Below are positions 7,943 through 15,993 of a stretch of DNA of 19,899 nucleotides, piece after piece (the stretch's first letter is position 1; the number at the start of each line of letters is the position of its first letter). A program made the position numbers and the translations under genes. The notes under the pieces were generated by a model, which saw nothing but the letters and a program-made list of their open reading frames with translations, was not told where the DNA came from and ran no database searches. The stretch is from NCBI GenBank assembly GCA_964650975.1, contig CAZYWA010000088.1, forward strand, positions 1-19,899, written 5' to 3'. The DNA is from CAZYWA01 sp964650975 [NCBI: uncultured bacterium] (GTDB lineage Bacteria; JADJOY01).

Positions 7943-9025
7943 ATGACCCAATCCCCCGTGCCAGCGCTTCCGTCCGCGCGGACCGCCTGGCGCGCGCGTC
8001 TCTTGGCTCTGCTCCTCGGCATCGCGCTCGCCTGGGGCACGGGCGAAGCCGGATTCCGGATCGCTTCCCGCGGACGCGGCTTCTACGACGTGGAGATGTG
8101 GCGCTACAGCCGCCTCTTGAAGGAACATTCGCCTCTCCCTGACGTCGGCCACTGGCACAGGCCGAACGCTCGGGCGCGGCTCTACGGCGTCGACATCGCC
8201 ACCAACAGCCACGGCCTGCGCGGACCGGAGATCGGCGAGCAGCGGAGCCCGGGAACGTTGCGTATCGCGGTGCTCGGGGACTCGCTCACACTGGGCTGGG
8301 GAGTGCCGGAGGCCGACACGTTCTGCGAACGATTCGCGCGTCGCCTCGCTTCCACCGCGCCGCGCGGCATCACCGTCGAGGTGCTCAACTTCGGCATCGG
8401 CAACTTCAACACCCGACAAGAGGCCGCGCTCTATGCCGGTCTGGCGCGGCGCTTCCACCCCGACGAGGTGGTCCTGGGCTACTTCATCAACGACGCCGAA
8501 GAATTGACCCAGGCGAGCGAAGGGCGAGATCTGCTCGGGAGCGAGCTCTTGGTGTTCGTGTGGTCGCGCCTCGCGAGGTTTCGAGCTCGCACCGACCCGA
8601 ACGCCGGCTATCGCACCTACTACCGCGACCTCTACCGCGACGACGCCAAGGGCTGGCGCGACGCCCAGGCTGCCCTGGCGCGCCTCGCTTCGGACGTGGC
8701 GGCCGACGGCGCTCGTCTGACCGTGACGCTGCTTCCCGAGCTTCACGAGCTTCCGGCGGTCAACCCGTTTGCCCGCGAGTACCAGCTGGTCGCCGAGCTG
8801 GCACGAAAGGACGGCGCGGACGTGATCGACCCCTGGCCTCGGTTCCGCGGACGCGCACCGGAGCCGCTCTGGGTGAGCAGCGAGGACCAGCACCCGAGCT
8901 CCGAGGCGCACGCTCTCATCGCGGACGCGCTGTTCGACCATTGGTGCCAAACCCATCCAAACTGGGGCGTGACGAGCACCGGTGCGGGCGAGGCCGTACC
9001 GCCGGGGGGAGGCGTCACGCCGTGA
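7943..9025 (+). CDS. Membrane-anchored SGNH/GDSL hydrolase family protein
   Basis: A 360-residue protein with one hydrophobic segment near the N-terminus (about 17-33), after an Arg-containing start, consistent with an uncleaved anchor or signal and an extracytoplasmic catalytic domain. Block I is IAVLGDSLTLGWGV (108-121, Ser114), block II is NFGIGNFN (Gly151), block III is GYFINDAEE (Asn183) and block V is EDQHPSSEAH (Asp315, His317). All four SGNH hallmarks are present, so it should be an active esterase or acyltransferase-type enzyme. A Pro/Gly-rich tail follows residue 343. Its stop is fused to the next start as GTGA, so it is coupled to the small DUF5989-like gene. With a GT2 gene next, modification of a surface polysaccharide or glycolipid is the likely setting; the substrate is unknown. 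Confidence 0.88.
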   Translation: MTQSPVPALPSARTAWRARLLALLLGIALAWGTGEAGFRIASRGRGFYDVEMWRYSRLLKEHSPLPDVGHWHRPNARARLYGVDIATNSHGLRGPEIGEQRSPGTLRIAVLGDSLTLGWGVPEADTFCERFARRLASTAPRGITVEVLNFGIGNFNTRQEAALYAGLARRFHPDEVVLGYFINDAEELTQASEGRDLLGSELLVFVWSRLARFRARTDPNAGYRTYYRDLYRDDAKGWRDAQAALARLASDVAADGARLTVTLLPELHELPAVNPFAREYQLVAELARKDGADVIDPWPRFRGRAPEPLWVSSEDQHPSSEAHALIADALFDHWCQTHPNWGVTSTGAGEAVPPGGGVTP

Positions 9026-9171
9026 ATCGAATCGGCCGGCTCGCCTCGGCGGCGTGGCGACTGCGCGTCTGGTGGCTGGCGCCGCTGGTCGTCGGCGGTG
9101 TGCTGCTGGCGGGCGTCGCGCTGCTCGCCGCCGGCTCGATCGACGCACCGTTTCGCTACGTCCGGTTCTGA
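9022..9171 (+). CDS. Small membrane protein, DUF5989-like (49 aa)
   Basis: This 49-residue protein starts at the GTG that overlaps the upstream stop by four bases and is preceded by GGGGGGAGG, an excellent ribosome binding site. It has a short basic N-terminal helix (RIGRLASAAWRLRVWW), one transmembrane segment (about 17-38) and a C-terminal GSIDAPFRYVRF tail. The layout and the 'SxxAPFxYxxF' ending are those I associate with the DUF5989 family, short proteins found beside SxtJ-like membrane proteins, SGNH proteins and carbamoyltransferases in glycan and natural-product loci. Its function is not known. The coupling to SGNH and GT2 genes suggests a helper of a membrane glycan-modifying complex. 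Family assignment is from memory of the motif, not from a search. Confidence 0.72.
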   Translation: MNRIGRLASAAWRLRVWWLAPLVVGGVLLAGVALLAAGSIDAPFRYVRF

Positions 9172-9190
9172 GACGAGCGCCGGACGAGCG

Positions 9191-10099
9191 ATGACCGGGA
9201 ACGGCGGCGTGCCTCCGATCAGCGTGGTGCTCGCCTCGCGTGAGCCCTGGCCCGCGCTCGAGCGAGCGCTCGAGCTGCTTCATCCGCAAGCGGTCGATCT
9301 CGGCGCCGAGCTGATCGTGCCCATCGCCGACCCGCGCTGCCAGCCGCCCGACGCGCCGGAGCGCTTTCCGGCCGTGCGCTGGTTGCTCGAGCCCGGAGCG
9401 ACGATCGTCGAGCTTCGCGCTCGCGCGTTCACGGCTTCCACCGCGCAGGTGGTCGCGATCACCGAGGATCACGCTACCGTCGAGTCGGGCTGGCTGCGCG
9501 GTCATCTCGACGCCCACGCCGCGCATCCGCACGCGGTCGCGGTGGGAGGTGTGGTGCTCAACGCGACCACCGCGACGCGACTCGACCGGGCCAACTTCTT
9601 CGTCGCGTCCGGGCGCTTTCTTCCGCCCCTCGAGGCGGGCGAGTCGCCGCAGATCTCGCTCCAGGCCAACTCCTCGATGAAACGTCGCGCGCTGCCCGCG
9701 ACCTGGCCCGAGCAAGGCTACCTGGCGATGACGTTTCTGGAGGAGCTGCGCGATCGCGGCGAACGGTTCGTGGCCGATCCGCGGCTCGTGGTCCGCCATT
9801 ACCAGCACCTCGACGCGGCCACGTGCGGAGAGGTGCACTTCCACAACGGCCGCGCGATCGCCGGCTTCCGCAGCCTCCGGATGAGCGCGCCCCAGCGCGC
9901 GCTGCGGGCAGTGGCGTGCGCGGTGCTCCCGGCGGTCATGCTGTGGCGCACGCTTCGCGACGTCACCGCGAAGCACGGCCAGCGCCGGGCCGTGCTCTCG
10001 AGCTCCGGCTGGATCGTGTGGCTGTTGCTCTGGCACGCGGCCGGCGAGGCGGCGGGCTACTTGCTCGGTCCCGGCGAGAGCGCCGGAAAGCTGCCCTGA
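9191..10099 (+). CDS. GT2-like glycosyltransferase
   Basis: A 302-residue protein with the N-terminal strand of GT-A enzymes (PPISVVLASREPWPALERAL, 8-27), the core ELRARAFTASTAQVVAITED (74-93) in which ITEDHA takes the place of the DxD-type metal/nucleotide-sugar site (Glu92-Asp93), and a later ANSSMKRRAL segment (159-168) where GT2 proteins have their acceptor-side motif. Two C-terminal hydrophobic segments (about 237-253 and 272-292) would tether it to the inner membrane. Activity is inferred to be sugar transfer to a lipid-linked or membrane acceptor. ATG at 9191 is preceded only by a weak GGACGAG; an in-frame start further upstream would overlap the DUF5989-like gene extensively and is unlikely. 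Its last 43 bases overlap the end of the convergent GT4 gene. Confidence 0.8.
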   Translation: MTGNGGVPPISVVLASREPWPALERALELLHPQAVDLGAELIVPIADPRCQPPDAPERFPAVRWLLEPGATIVELRARAFTASTAQVVAITEDHATVESGWLRGHLDAHAAHPHAVAVGGVVLNATTATRLDRANFFVASGRFLPPLEAGESPQISLQANSSMKRRALPATWPEQGYLAMTFLEELRDRGERFVADPRLVVRHYQHLDAATCGEVHFHNGRAIAGFRSLRMSAPQRALRAVACAVLPAVMLWRTLRDVTAKHGQRRAVLSSSGWIVWLLLWHAAGEAAGYLLGPGESAGKLP

Positions 10100-11259
10100 A
10101 CCGGCCGATTCCGCGTGCTCGCCGCTTCGCGGTAGCACGCGGCGAAAGCCGCCGCGGTGTCGCTCCACCGGAACCGGGACGCGCGCTCGAGCCCCGCTTC
10201 CCGATGCCTGGCCCGAAGCGGCTCGTCGCCCAGCAAGCGAGCCAGCGCGTCGGCGAGCGCCAGCCCGTCGCGCGGATCCACCAGCTCGGCGGCTCCCGAC
10301 AGATTCTCCTCGAGCGACGAACCGGTCGAGGACACCACCGGAACTCCGCACGCCATCGCTTCGAGAGGCGGAAGACCGAACCCTTCCTCGAGTGACGGGT
10401 ACGCGAACACCCGCGCCGCCGCGTAGAGCCACGGCAAGTCTTCCTCGGGGACGTAGCCCAGGTAGTGGACACGGCCCGCGAGCGCGCCGCCGTGGATGCG
10501 CGCCAGGAGCTCCTCGTAAGCCCATCCGCGCTTTCCAGCCAGCACCAGATGCTGGTTCTGCCCTCGGGCGATCAGCGACTCGAACGCGTCGAGCAACGCC
10601 GCGAGGTTCTTGCGTGGCTCGAGGGTACCGACGCAGAGCACGAACGATGGCGGCAGCGCGTATCGAGCGAGGCGCCGGCGCGCCTCATCGGCGTCACGCG
10701 GCCGGAACGCGTCGCCGACTCCCCACCCGACGACGCGCAGCTTGCCGCCAGACGCGCGCGGAAAAACCCGCTCGAAGCTCGCCGCGACGGCGCGCGACGG
10801 CACGGTCACCAGATCCACGTTGCGCGCGCTCCGCTCGATCGCCTTCCGGTAAGGCCAGCTCCGGCGAAACGGAACGTGGTGCTCGGGCAGCACAAAGGAC
10901 GTGAGATCGTGAATCGTGAGTACCTGGCCCGCGCCGCCGCGCAGCAGCGGAGCGATGAACGATGGCGAGTGCACCACGTCGAGCGCCAGGCGGCGGGCGA
11001 AGGTCGGGAGCAACAGCTGCTGGAACACGAGCCGCGCGGCACGCGGGCGCAGGCTCGCCGCCCTCAGCTCGAGCCGCGGCGGAAACGTCGCGCGCAGCGA
11101 TTCGAGATCCTCGTGATTCACGAACACCACGAACCGGTCGTCGCCCGGCAGCTCGGCGAGGTGGCGAGCGACGTTGATCAGCGCGACGTCGACGCCGGTG
11201 CGTTGCGGCAAGAGCGCCGTGAGATCGATCCCCACGCGGAGCGACGAGCGGGCCGGCAC
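10057..11259 (-). CDS. GT4-family glycosyltransferase
   Basis: With the GTG start at 11259 the product has 400 residues, normal for GT-B glycosyltransferases. The N-terminal Rossmann half begins RVGIDLTALLPQRTGVD (8-24); the C-terminal half has VLCVGTLEPRKNL (207-219), and EEGFGLPPLEAMACGVPVV (291-309) holds the E-x7-E nucleotide-sugar motif (Glu292, Glu300). Such enzymes are retaining transferases, often mannosyl- or rhamnosyltransferases in O-antigen or exopolysaccharide assembly. An alternative TTG at 11289 would fuse with the upstream stop as TTGA and add ten residues; GTG was preferred because GGGA lies eight bases upstream and family members usually begin just before the RVGID-like strand. 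It is the last gene of the minus-strand operon but probably works with the SGNH/GT2 cluster it converges on. Confidence 0.87.
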   Translation of the reverse strand: MPARSSLRVGIDLTALLPQRTGVDVALINVARHLAELPGDDRFVVFVNHEDLESLRATFPPRLELRAASLRPRAARLVFQQLLLPTFARRLALDVVHSPSFIAPLLRGGAGQVLTIHDLTSFVLPEHHVPFRRSWPYRKAIERSARNVDLVTVPSRAVAASFERVFPRASGGKLRVVGWGVGDAFRPRDADEARRRLARYALPPSFVLCVGTLEPRKNLAALLDAFESLIARGQNQHLVLAGKRGWAYEELLARIHGGALAGRVHYLGYVPEEDLPWLYAAARVFAYPSLEEGFGLPPLEAMACGVPVVSSTGSSLEENLSGAAELVDPRDGLALADALARLLGDEPLRARHREAGLERASRFRWSDTAAAFAACYREAASTRNRPVQGSFPALSPGPSK

Positions 11260-11285
11260 GGACCGATTCCCAAGCCACCCGGAGG

Positions 11286-11714
11286 TCAACGGCCAGGGCC
11301 GTCGACTTCGAGGCGCTTTCCCAGGCTCACCGACGCGTCCTCCGAGAAGCCGAGCCGCGCGTAGAACGCGATCGCGTCCGGGTTGTCGCGGCGAATCTGC
11401 AGATTGATCTTGGGACAGCCGAGCGCGCGCAGACGCCCCTCGGCCTCCGCCATGAGGGCCCGGCCCAGCCCCGCGCGCCGCCGGTCGGGATCGACGGCGA
11501 GGTAGTTGACCCAGCCGCGATGGCCGTCGTAACCGGCCATCACCGAGCCCACGACCCGCTCATCCTCGGTTCCCACCAGGAAGAGGTCTCGCTGGACATG
11601 CAGCTTGCGCGCGATGTCCTTCCGCGGATCGTTCCATGGCCTGAGCAGCCCGGCGCGCTCCCACAGTGCGATCACGGCTTCCCCGTCCGCCTCCTCGAAC
11701 GCGCGCACCTTCAT
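11286..11714 (-). CDS. ypeA: GNAT acetyltransferase, YpeA type
   Basis: The 142-residue protein matches E. coli YpeA along its length: VRAFEEADGEAVIALWERAG (3-22), LLRPWNDPRKDI (23-34), GSVMAGYDGHRG (56-67), a shared GCPKI block (99-103) and a YARLGF-VSLGKRL ending (118-135). DRRRAGLGRALM (77-88) is the acetyl-CoA pyrophosphate-binding loop (R-x-x-G-x-G/A) of the GNAT fold. GNAT proteins move an acetyl group from acetyl-CoA to an amine or similar acceptor; the physiological substrate of this family is not known to me. The ATG at 11714 overlaps the stop of the upstream GNAT gene (ATGA, 11711-11714), so the two are translationally coupled. The match to YpeA is by recall. Confidence 0.88.
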   Translation of the reverse strand: MKVRAFEEADGEAVIALWERAGLLRPWNDPRKDIARKLHVQRDLFLVGTEDERVVGSVMAGYDGHRGWVNYLAVDPDRRRAGLGRALMAEAEGRLRALGCPKINLQIRRDNPDAIAFYARLGFSEDASVSLGKRLEVDGPGR

Positions 11715-12313
11715 GACGTCGCGCGTCCGAGCTCGCGGCGAACCACCACCACCCCGCCGTCCTCTCGAACCTGCCGGAAGCCGGCCTTCAAGAACATGGC
11801 GAGGGGCCCGTGGTAGTTCGCGGCCTGCGTCGGAGCCTCGTTCCGCGGATAGGCCTCGACCATCGTGATGCCCTGGCGCGCGAAGCCGTCGCACACCGCG
11901 TCGAGCAGCCGGGTGGCGACACCCTTGCCGCGAAAAGCCGGCGCCACCACGAAGCACACGATGGCGCCGGTGCGCGCGCCGTCGATGGCGTCGTCGCCGT
12001 CGAGGGTCGTGTAGCGCGCGCGGAGGTTGGCGTTGCACCAGCCCACCACCCGTCCATCGGCGAACGCCAGGTAGCCGGTGAGCCCGCCCTGGTCGATGAG
12101 CGCCGCCGACGCCGGACGGTTGTGCTCGGCGGTTCGCTTCTCCCAATCCTCGCGATCGTGCGGCGCGTGGTTGAAGAAGCAGTAGCAGCGCGCCCAGGCC
12201 GGGTTGTCCGGGAACGCGTCGCGGTCGAAGAACCGCAAGAAATCGTCGCGTAGCGCCGGCGAGATCGCCCGCACCTCGAGCTTCACGTCCGGGATCTTGC
12301 CGTCCGCCGTCAT
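11711..12313 (-). CDS. GNAT family N-acetyltransferase
   Basis: A 200-residue GNAT-fold protein. CFVVAPAFRGKGVATRLLDAVC (120-141) contains the acetyl-CoA binding motif A with R128-G-K-G131, and GPLAMFLKAGFRQV (169-182) is the usual C-terminal strand. A Cys- and aromatic-rich N-terminal part (ARCYCFFNHAPHDREDW, 41-57) precedes the core and resembles a group of uncharacterised GNATs with a CYC-type motif. The acceptor is unknown; toxins, antibiotics, polyamines or proteins are all possible. It sits 15 bp after the aldo/keto reductase gene and overlaps the YpeA-type gene by 4 bp, forming a two-acetyltransferase unit within a minus-strand operon. Confidence 0.83.
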   Translation of the reverse strand: MTADGKIPDVKLEVRAISPALRDDFLRFFDRDAFPDNPAWARCYCFFNHAPHDREDWEKRTAEHNRPASAALIDQGGLTGYLAFADGRVVGWCNANLRARYTTLDGDDAIDGARTGAIVCFVVAPAFRGKGVATRLLDAVCDGFARQGITMVEAYPRNEAPTQAANYHGPLAMFLKAGFRQVREDGGVVVVRRELGRATS

Positions 12314-12328
12314 GCGCCACCCTGCCCT

Positions 12329-13336
12329 TCAGCCGTGCTGCCAGATCCGGTGCGCCAGCGTGCGCTGGCCGTAGAGCGCCACGCCGTCGAGCTCGGCGAC
12401 GTCGCCGTCGTCGATCCGGAAGCCCAGCGAGCCCGCGTTTTCCTCGGCCTGACGCGGGTTCTTGGCCCCCGGGATCGGCACCGCGCCCTTGCACATGAGC
12501 CAGTTGAGCGCCACCTGCCCGGGCGTCCGGCCTCCGTGCTTCTCGCCGATCCTTCTGAGCGCCGCGACCACCCGCTCGATCTCCGCCGGCGCGTGCGCGG
12601 AAAAGTTGCGCTTCCCGGGAGGCGGGTTGGCCGCCGAGTACTTGCCGGTGAGACGTCCCTGTCCGATCGGTGAATACGCGAGGAGCACCACACCCAGCTC
12701 GCGACAGGCGCGAAGCAACCCCACGGTCTCGGGCATCCGCCGCAACAGCGAGTACTCGACCTGATTCGAGGCCAGCGGGAGCCCGCGCTTCGCCAGCTCG
12801 CGGTGCATCGCCCGCATCTCGCGCTCCGAGTAGTTCGAGACCCCCACCGCTTTCACCAGTCCGGCGCGGTGCGCCTCCGCGAGCGGCTCGGCCAGCACCG
12901 ATGCCGGCGCCATGCTGATGGGACCGTGGATCTGGTAGAGGTGCACGAATGGCATCCCGAGCCGATCGAGCGATGCACGCAGCGCCAAGAGCAGCGTCTT
13001 CGCGAACGGGCGCCGCCACGGAAACGGCACGAACTTGGTGGCGACGATGGTGCGCTCCGCGAGCGCCGGATCCTCGGCCCGGAGCCGCGCGATGATTCGC
13101 TCGCTCTCGCCGTCGCCGTAACCTTCGGCGGTGTCGAGGAACGTGACGCCCAGCTCCACCGAGCGGCGGTACGCGTCGCGGATGGTGTCGATCGAGAGCC
13201 CGCTGTCGTAGCCCTGGTAACCCCATGTTTCGCGATCGCCCCACGCCCAGGTTCCGACGCCGAGCGGCGGGATCGCGAGACCCGAGCCCGCGAGCGGGAT
13301 GCGGTCCTCGGCGGTGATCGGCTTCGAGTCACTCAT
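12329..13336 (-). CDS. Aldo/keto reductase
   Basis: A 335-residue (beta/alpha)8 NADPH-dependent oxidoreductase. The full catalytic tetrad is visible: Asp68 and Tyr73 in FLDTAEGYG (67-74... block), Lys101 in VATKF and His137 in YQIHGP. Cofactor-side motifs follow: GVSNYS (165-170), YSPIGQGRLTGKY (221-233) and IPGAKNPRQAEENAGSLGF (288-306), which contacts the adenosine 2'-phosphate in this family. The sequence resembles AKRs of the plant pyridoxal-reductase or YhdN/Tas-like groups. It would reduce an aldehyde or ketone; the substrate cannot be read from the sequence. ATG at 13336 has GAAGGA eight bases upstream. It follows the acyl-CoA synthetase gene by 33 bp and precedes two acetyltransferases. 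Confidence 0.9.
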   Translation of the reverse strand: MSDSKPITAEDRIPLAGSGLAIPPLGVGTWAWGDRETWGYQGYDSGLSIDTIRDAYRRSVELGVTFLDTAEGYGDGESERIIARLRAEDPALAERTIVATKFVPFPWRRPFAKTLLLALRASLDRLGMPFVHLYQIHGPISMAPASVLAEPLAEAHRAGLVKAVGVSNYSEREMRAMHRELAKRGLPLASNQVEYSLLRRMPETVGLLRACRELGVVLLAYSPIGQGRLTGKYSAANPPPGKRNFSAHAPAEIERVVAALRRIGEKHGGRTPGQVALNWLMCKGAVPIPGAKNPRQAEENAGSLGFRIDDGDVAELDGVALYGQRTLAHRIWQHG

Positions 13337-13369
13337 GATCGCGATCCTTCCCTGGTCAGTCCGGGCTCG

Positions 13370-15160
13370 TCACAGGCGGCGCAGTCCGGAGCGGATCGCG
13401 TCGGCGATCTCGGCGCCGAGAGGTACGTAGCACCGCGAGGAGTCGTCGCGCACGTAGAGCGGATCGGACACCAGGGCCGGATCGTAGCCTTCGCCCTTGA
13501 GCTCCACCTTGCGCTGCTTGAGCGTACCCGTGACCGAGAGGCTCGGCACCAGCCGCACGAACACCGGGCGCGCGTAGCCGGGCAGCGAGGCGTCGACCTC
13601 GCTCCACAGGCGCCACGGCTCGAGCTCCGAGCCGGGCTCGAGCACCAGCGCCGCCATGCCGGCGCGCCCGTCGGCACCCGGCACCGCGACGCCGTAGACC
13701 GTGCTCTCGGCGATGCCGGTGCAGCGATTCAAGATGTCCGCCACTTCCTGCGTCGACACGTTCTCGCCTTTCCAGCGGAACGTGTCACCGAGGCGGTCGA
13801 CGAAGAAGTAGTAGCCGTCGCGATCGCGGGTGAGCAGATCGCCGGTCCGGAACCACGCGTCACCGGCGCGAAAGGCGCCGCGCACCAGCTTCCGCTCGCT
13901 CTGCTCGCGGTCGACGTAGCCGTCGTAGGCGATGAGTCCCTTCCCCACCCGGCCCAGGAGCTCGCCTGGCTGGCCGTCGCGGCACGGGATCGCGAAACCT
14001 CGCTCGTCGCGAGCGAGCTCGCCCGTGGCCGCGTCGACGCGGGCGAGCCGCGCGCCCGCGTGCTGGAACGGATACGGCCGGCCGACCGATCCCGCGCGGT
14101 TGGCCCGGTTCATCATCGTGACGTTGGCCTCGGTGGCGCCGTACATCTCGAAGATCCGCGCGACGCCGAAGCGCTCCTGGAACGCGCGCCACACGTCGGG
14201 ACGCAGACCCGCGCCCGCGGCGACGCGCAGCCGGTGATCGCGATCGGTGGCGGCGGGCGGCTGCGCCAGCAGGTACCGGCAAAGCTCGCCCACGTAGACG
14301 AACATGGTGGCGCCGTGACGGCGCACGTCGGGCAGGAACTCGCGAGCGCTGAAGGCACGCCGCGACGCAAAGCATGCTCCGGCGCGCAGCGCCACGGCGA
14401 ATCCCACGAAGTTCGACTGGCCGTGATAGAGCGGCAGCGGCGCGTAGACGCAGTCGTCGGAGCCGATCCCGAAGAGGGCCGAGAGCGCGATCCCGCCCAT
14501 GGTGAAACGCATGTGGCGGATGATCGCCGGCTTCGGATAGCCGGTGGTTCCCGACGTGTAGATGTAGAGAAACACGTCGCCGCCACGCAGGTCGGCGAGG
14601 GCCGGCTCGTGGGTGTCGCTCGCCGCGCACGCGTCGTCGAGCGACTGGAAGCCTGGCGGCAGCCCCTCCACCGGCCCTTCGGCGAAGACCGGCGCGGGCA
14701 CCAGGATCGAGGCGAGCGCCGGCACCGCCGCCTCGTCGGCGAGCACCACCTTGGGCGACGCCGCGGCGAGTGCGTGCTCGAGGGCCGCGCCCACCAGATG
14801 GTGGTTGACCAGCGCCGCCACCGCGCCGAGCTTCGCCGCCGCGACCTCCGCCATCAGAAACGCGGGCGAGTTCTGCATCATGAGCGCGAACACGTCGCCC
14901 CGGCTGACTCCCTCGCGCCGCAGCAAGTGCGCGACACGATTGGCTCCGCGGTTGAGCTCGGCGAAGCTCAGCGTTTCGCTCTCGAAACGCAGCGCCGGGC
15001 GATCGCCCAACCGCTCCGCCTGCCGCACCGCGAGGGTGGCGCAGGTCTCCCGCCCGTCGGCCGAGGCGCGCCTGAGCGCCAGCGACATGCGCGCGAAGGT
15101 GGGGATCTCGGCCAGGTCCTGAATCAGCCAGCGCCAGCGGAACGAATCGGGTCCGAACAT
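13370..15160 (-). CDS. Long/very-long-chain acyl-CoA synthetase, FATP/FadD6-like
   Basis: This 596-residue adenylate-forming enzyme would activate a fatty or other carboxylic acid with ATP and CoA. YIYTSGTTGYPK (199-210) is the P-loop, MYGATEANV (339-347) the second ATP motif, WFRTGD (436-441) the ribose-binding Asp and DRLGDTFRWKGENVSTQEV (455-473) the hinge and CoA-gating segment. That last block, with RWKGEN, is characteristic of the FATP/very-long-chain branch rather than of ordinary FadD. TLKQRK (546-551) carries the C-terminal catalytic Lys candidate. The ATG at 15160 fits family N-termini; a GTG at 15253 would add 31 atypical residues. It leads the minus-strand operon. By inference it could provide CoA esters for the dehydrogenase operon 7 kb away. 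Confidence 0.91.
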   Translation of the reverse strand: MFGPDSFRWRWLIQDLAEIPTFARMSLALRRASADGRETCATLAVRQAERLGDRPALRFESETLSFAELNRGANRVAHLLRREGVSRGDVFALMMQNSPAFLMAEVAAAKLGAVAALVNHHLVGAALEHALAAASPKVVLADEAAVPALASILVPAPVFAEGPVEGLPPGFQSLDDACAASDTHEPALADLRGGDVFLYIYTSGTTGYPKPAIIRHMRFTMGGIALSALFGIGSDDCVYAPLPLYHGQSNFVGFAVALRAGACFASRRAFSAREFLPDVRRHGATMFVYVGELCRYLLAQPPAATDRDHRLRVAAGAGLRPDVWRAFQERFGVARIFEMYGATEANVTMMNRANRAGSVGRPYPFQHAGARLARVDAATGELARDERGFAIPCRDGQPGELLGRVGKGLIAYDGYVDREQSERKLVRGAFRAGDAWFRTGDLLTRDRDGYYFFVDRLGDTFRWKGENVSTQEVADILNRCTGIAESTVYGVAVPGADGRAGMAALVLEPGSELEPWRLWSEVDASLPGYARPVFVRLVPSLSVTGTLKQRKVELKGEGYDPALVSDPLYVRDDSSRCYVPLGAEIADAIRSGLRRL

Positions 15161-15270
15161 CGCCCCGGCGTACGTAGCTCGCGAGAATCGCGCGTCCAAG
15201 CACCCCGCTTGCACTGGGCGTGAGGGCTCGCTTTGTTTGCACGCGACCGCCACGACGCGCGAGCGAGATC

Positions 15271-15993
15271 ATGAGCGCACCGCACGCTTCTTCGCTGGTC
15301 CGGCTGGGGATTCCCGCGATCGCGGTGTTCGTCGGAACGAGCTTCGTGCTCGGCTGCGCTCGCGCCCGGCTCGCCTCCGATGAGCCAGCCGCTTCCGGGC
15401 TGCGACGCGCGGGCCTCGCCGCAGGTGGCGTCCTGGCGTGGCTCGGCGTCACTGGCTTGCTCGCGGCCAGCGGCGTCCTGGCGCGCTTCGATCTGCGTCC
15501 ACCACCGTTGCTCGTGCTGATGGCCGCGGTCGTCGGGATGGGGGCCGCCGTCGGCCTCTCGCCGCTCGGCCGACGGCTCGCTCGCGGGCTGCCGCTCGCG
15601 GCCCTGGTTGGCATCCAAGGTTTCCGGCTGCCCCTCGAGCTGGTCATGCACCGCGCGGCGAACGAGGGTGTGATGCCGGCGCAAATGACCTTCGGCGGCT
15701 GGAACTACGACATCGTCACGGGCGTCACCGCGCTGCTCCTGGCTCCGCTAATCGCGCGCGGGCTGGCACCCCGCTGGGCGATCGTGAGCTGGAATGGGCT
15801 CGGCTTGACGCTGGCGATCGCGATCGGCGCGATCGCGGTCGCGTCGACTCCCGCGATCCACGCGTTCGGCACCGCTCCCGATCGGCTCAACACCTGGGTG
15901 ACCCACTTCCCTTACGTGTGGCTGCCGGCGGGCCCGGTGGTGTTCGCGCTGGCCGGCCACATCATCGTGGCGCGGCGGCTGGCCGCGGCATGA
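15271..15993 (+). CDS. Seven-transmembrane protein of unknown function
   Basis: A 240-residue hydrophobic protein with about seven transmembrane segments (roughly 12-30, 47-68, 78-96, 105-125, 147-163, 169-192, 213-235). The most distinctive stretch is FRLPLELVMHRAANEGVMPA (118-137) followed by QMTFGGWNYDIVTG (138-151), in a loop after the fourth helix; I recall similar VxxQMTFxGxNxDI proteins annotated only as hypothetical in many bacteria. No enzymatic motif is evident. ATG at 15271 was chosen because it has GAGCGAGA just upstream; a GTG at 15220 would prepend 17 Arg-rich residues. Its stop overlaps the next start as ATGA, tying it to the beta-propeller lipoprotein gene. Confidence 0.78.
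   Translation: MSAPHASSLVRLGIPAIAVFVGTSFVLGCARARLASDEPAASGLRRAGLAAGGVLAWLGVTGLLAASGVLARFDLRPPPLLVLMAAVVGMGAAVGLSPLGRRLARGLPLAALVGIQGFRLPLELVMHRAANEGVMPAQMTFGGWNYDIVTGVTALLLAPLIARGLAPRWAIVSWNGLGLTLAIAIGAIAVASTPAIHAFGTAPDRLNTWVTHFPYVWLPAGPVVFALAGHIIVARRLAAA

Noticed and set aside
7574-10525. 983-codon minus-strand open frame, and similar long antisense frames at 1988-4180, 521-1966 and 11286-13244
   Set aside because: They overlap well-supported genes, have Arg/Pro/Ala-rich composition without domains and arise from high GC. Only the C-terminal part of 11286-13244 (the YpeA-type gene) is real.
15161-15270. Promoters in the divergent gap between acyl-CoA synthetase and the seven-helix protein
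   Set aside because: TTGCAC at 15209 and TTGGAC on the minus strand have only very poor -10 partners, so no site is called although promoters must lie near.
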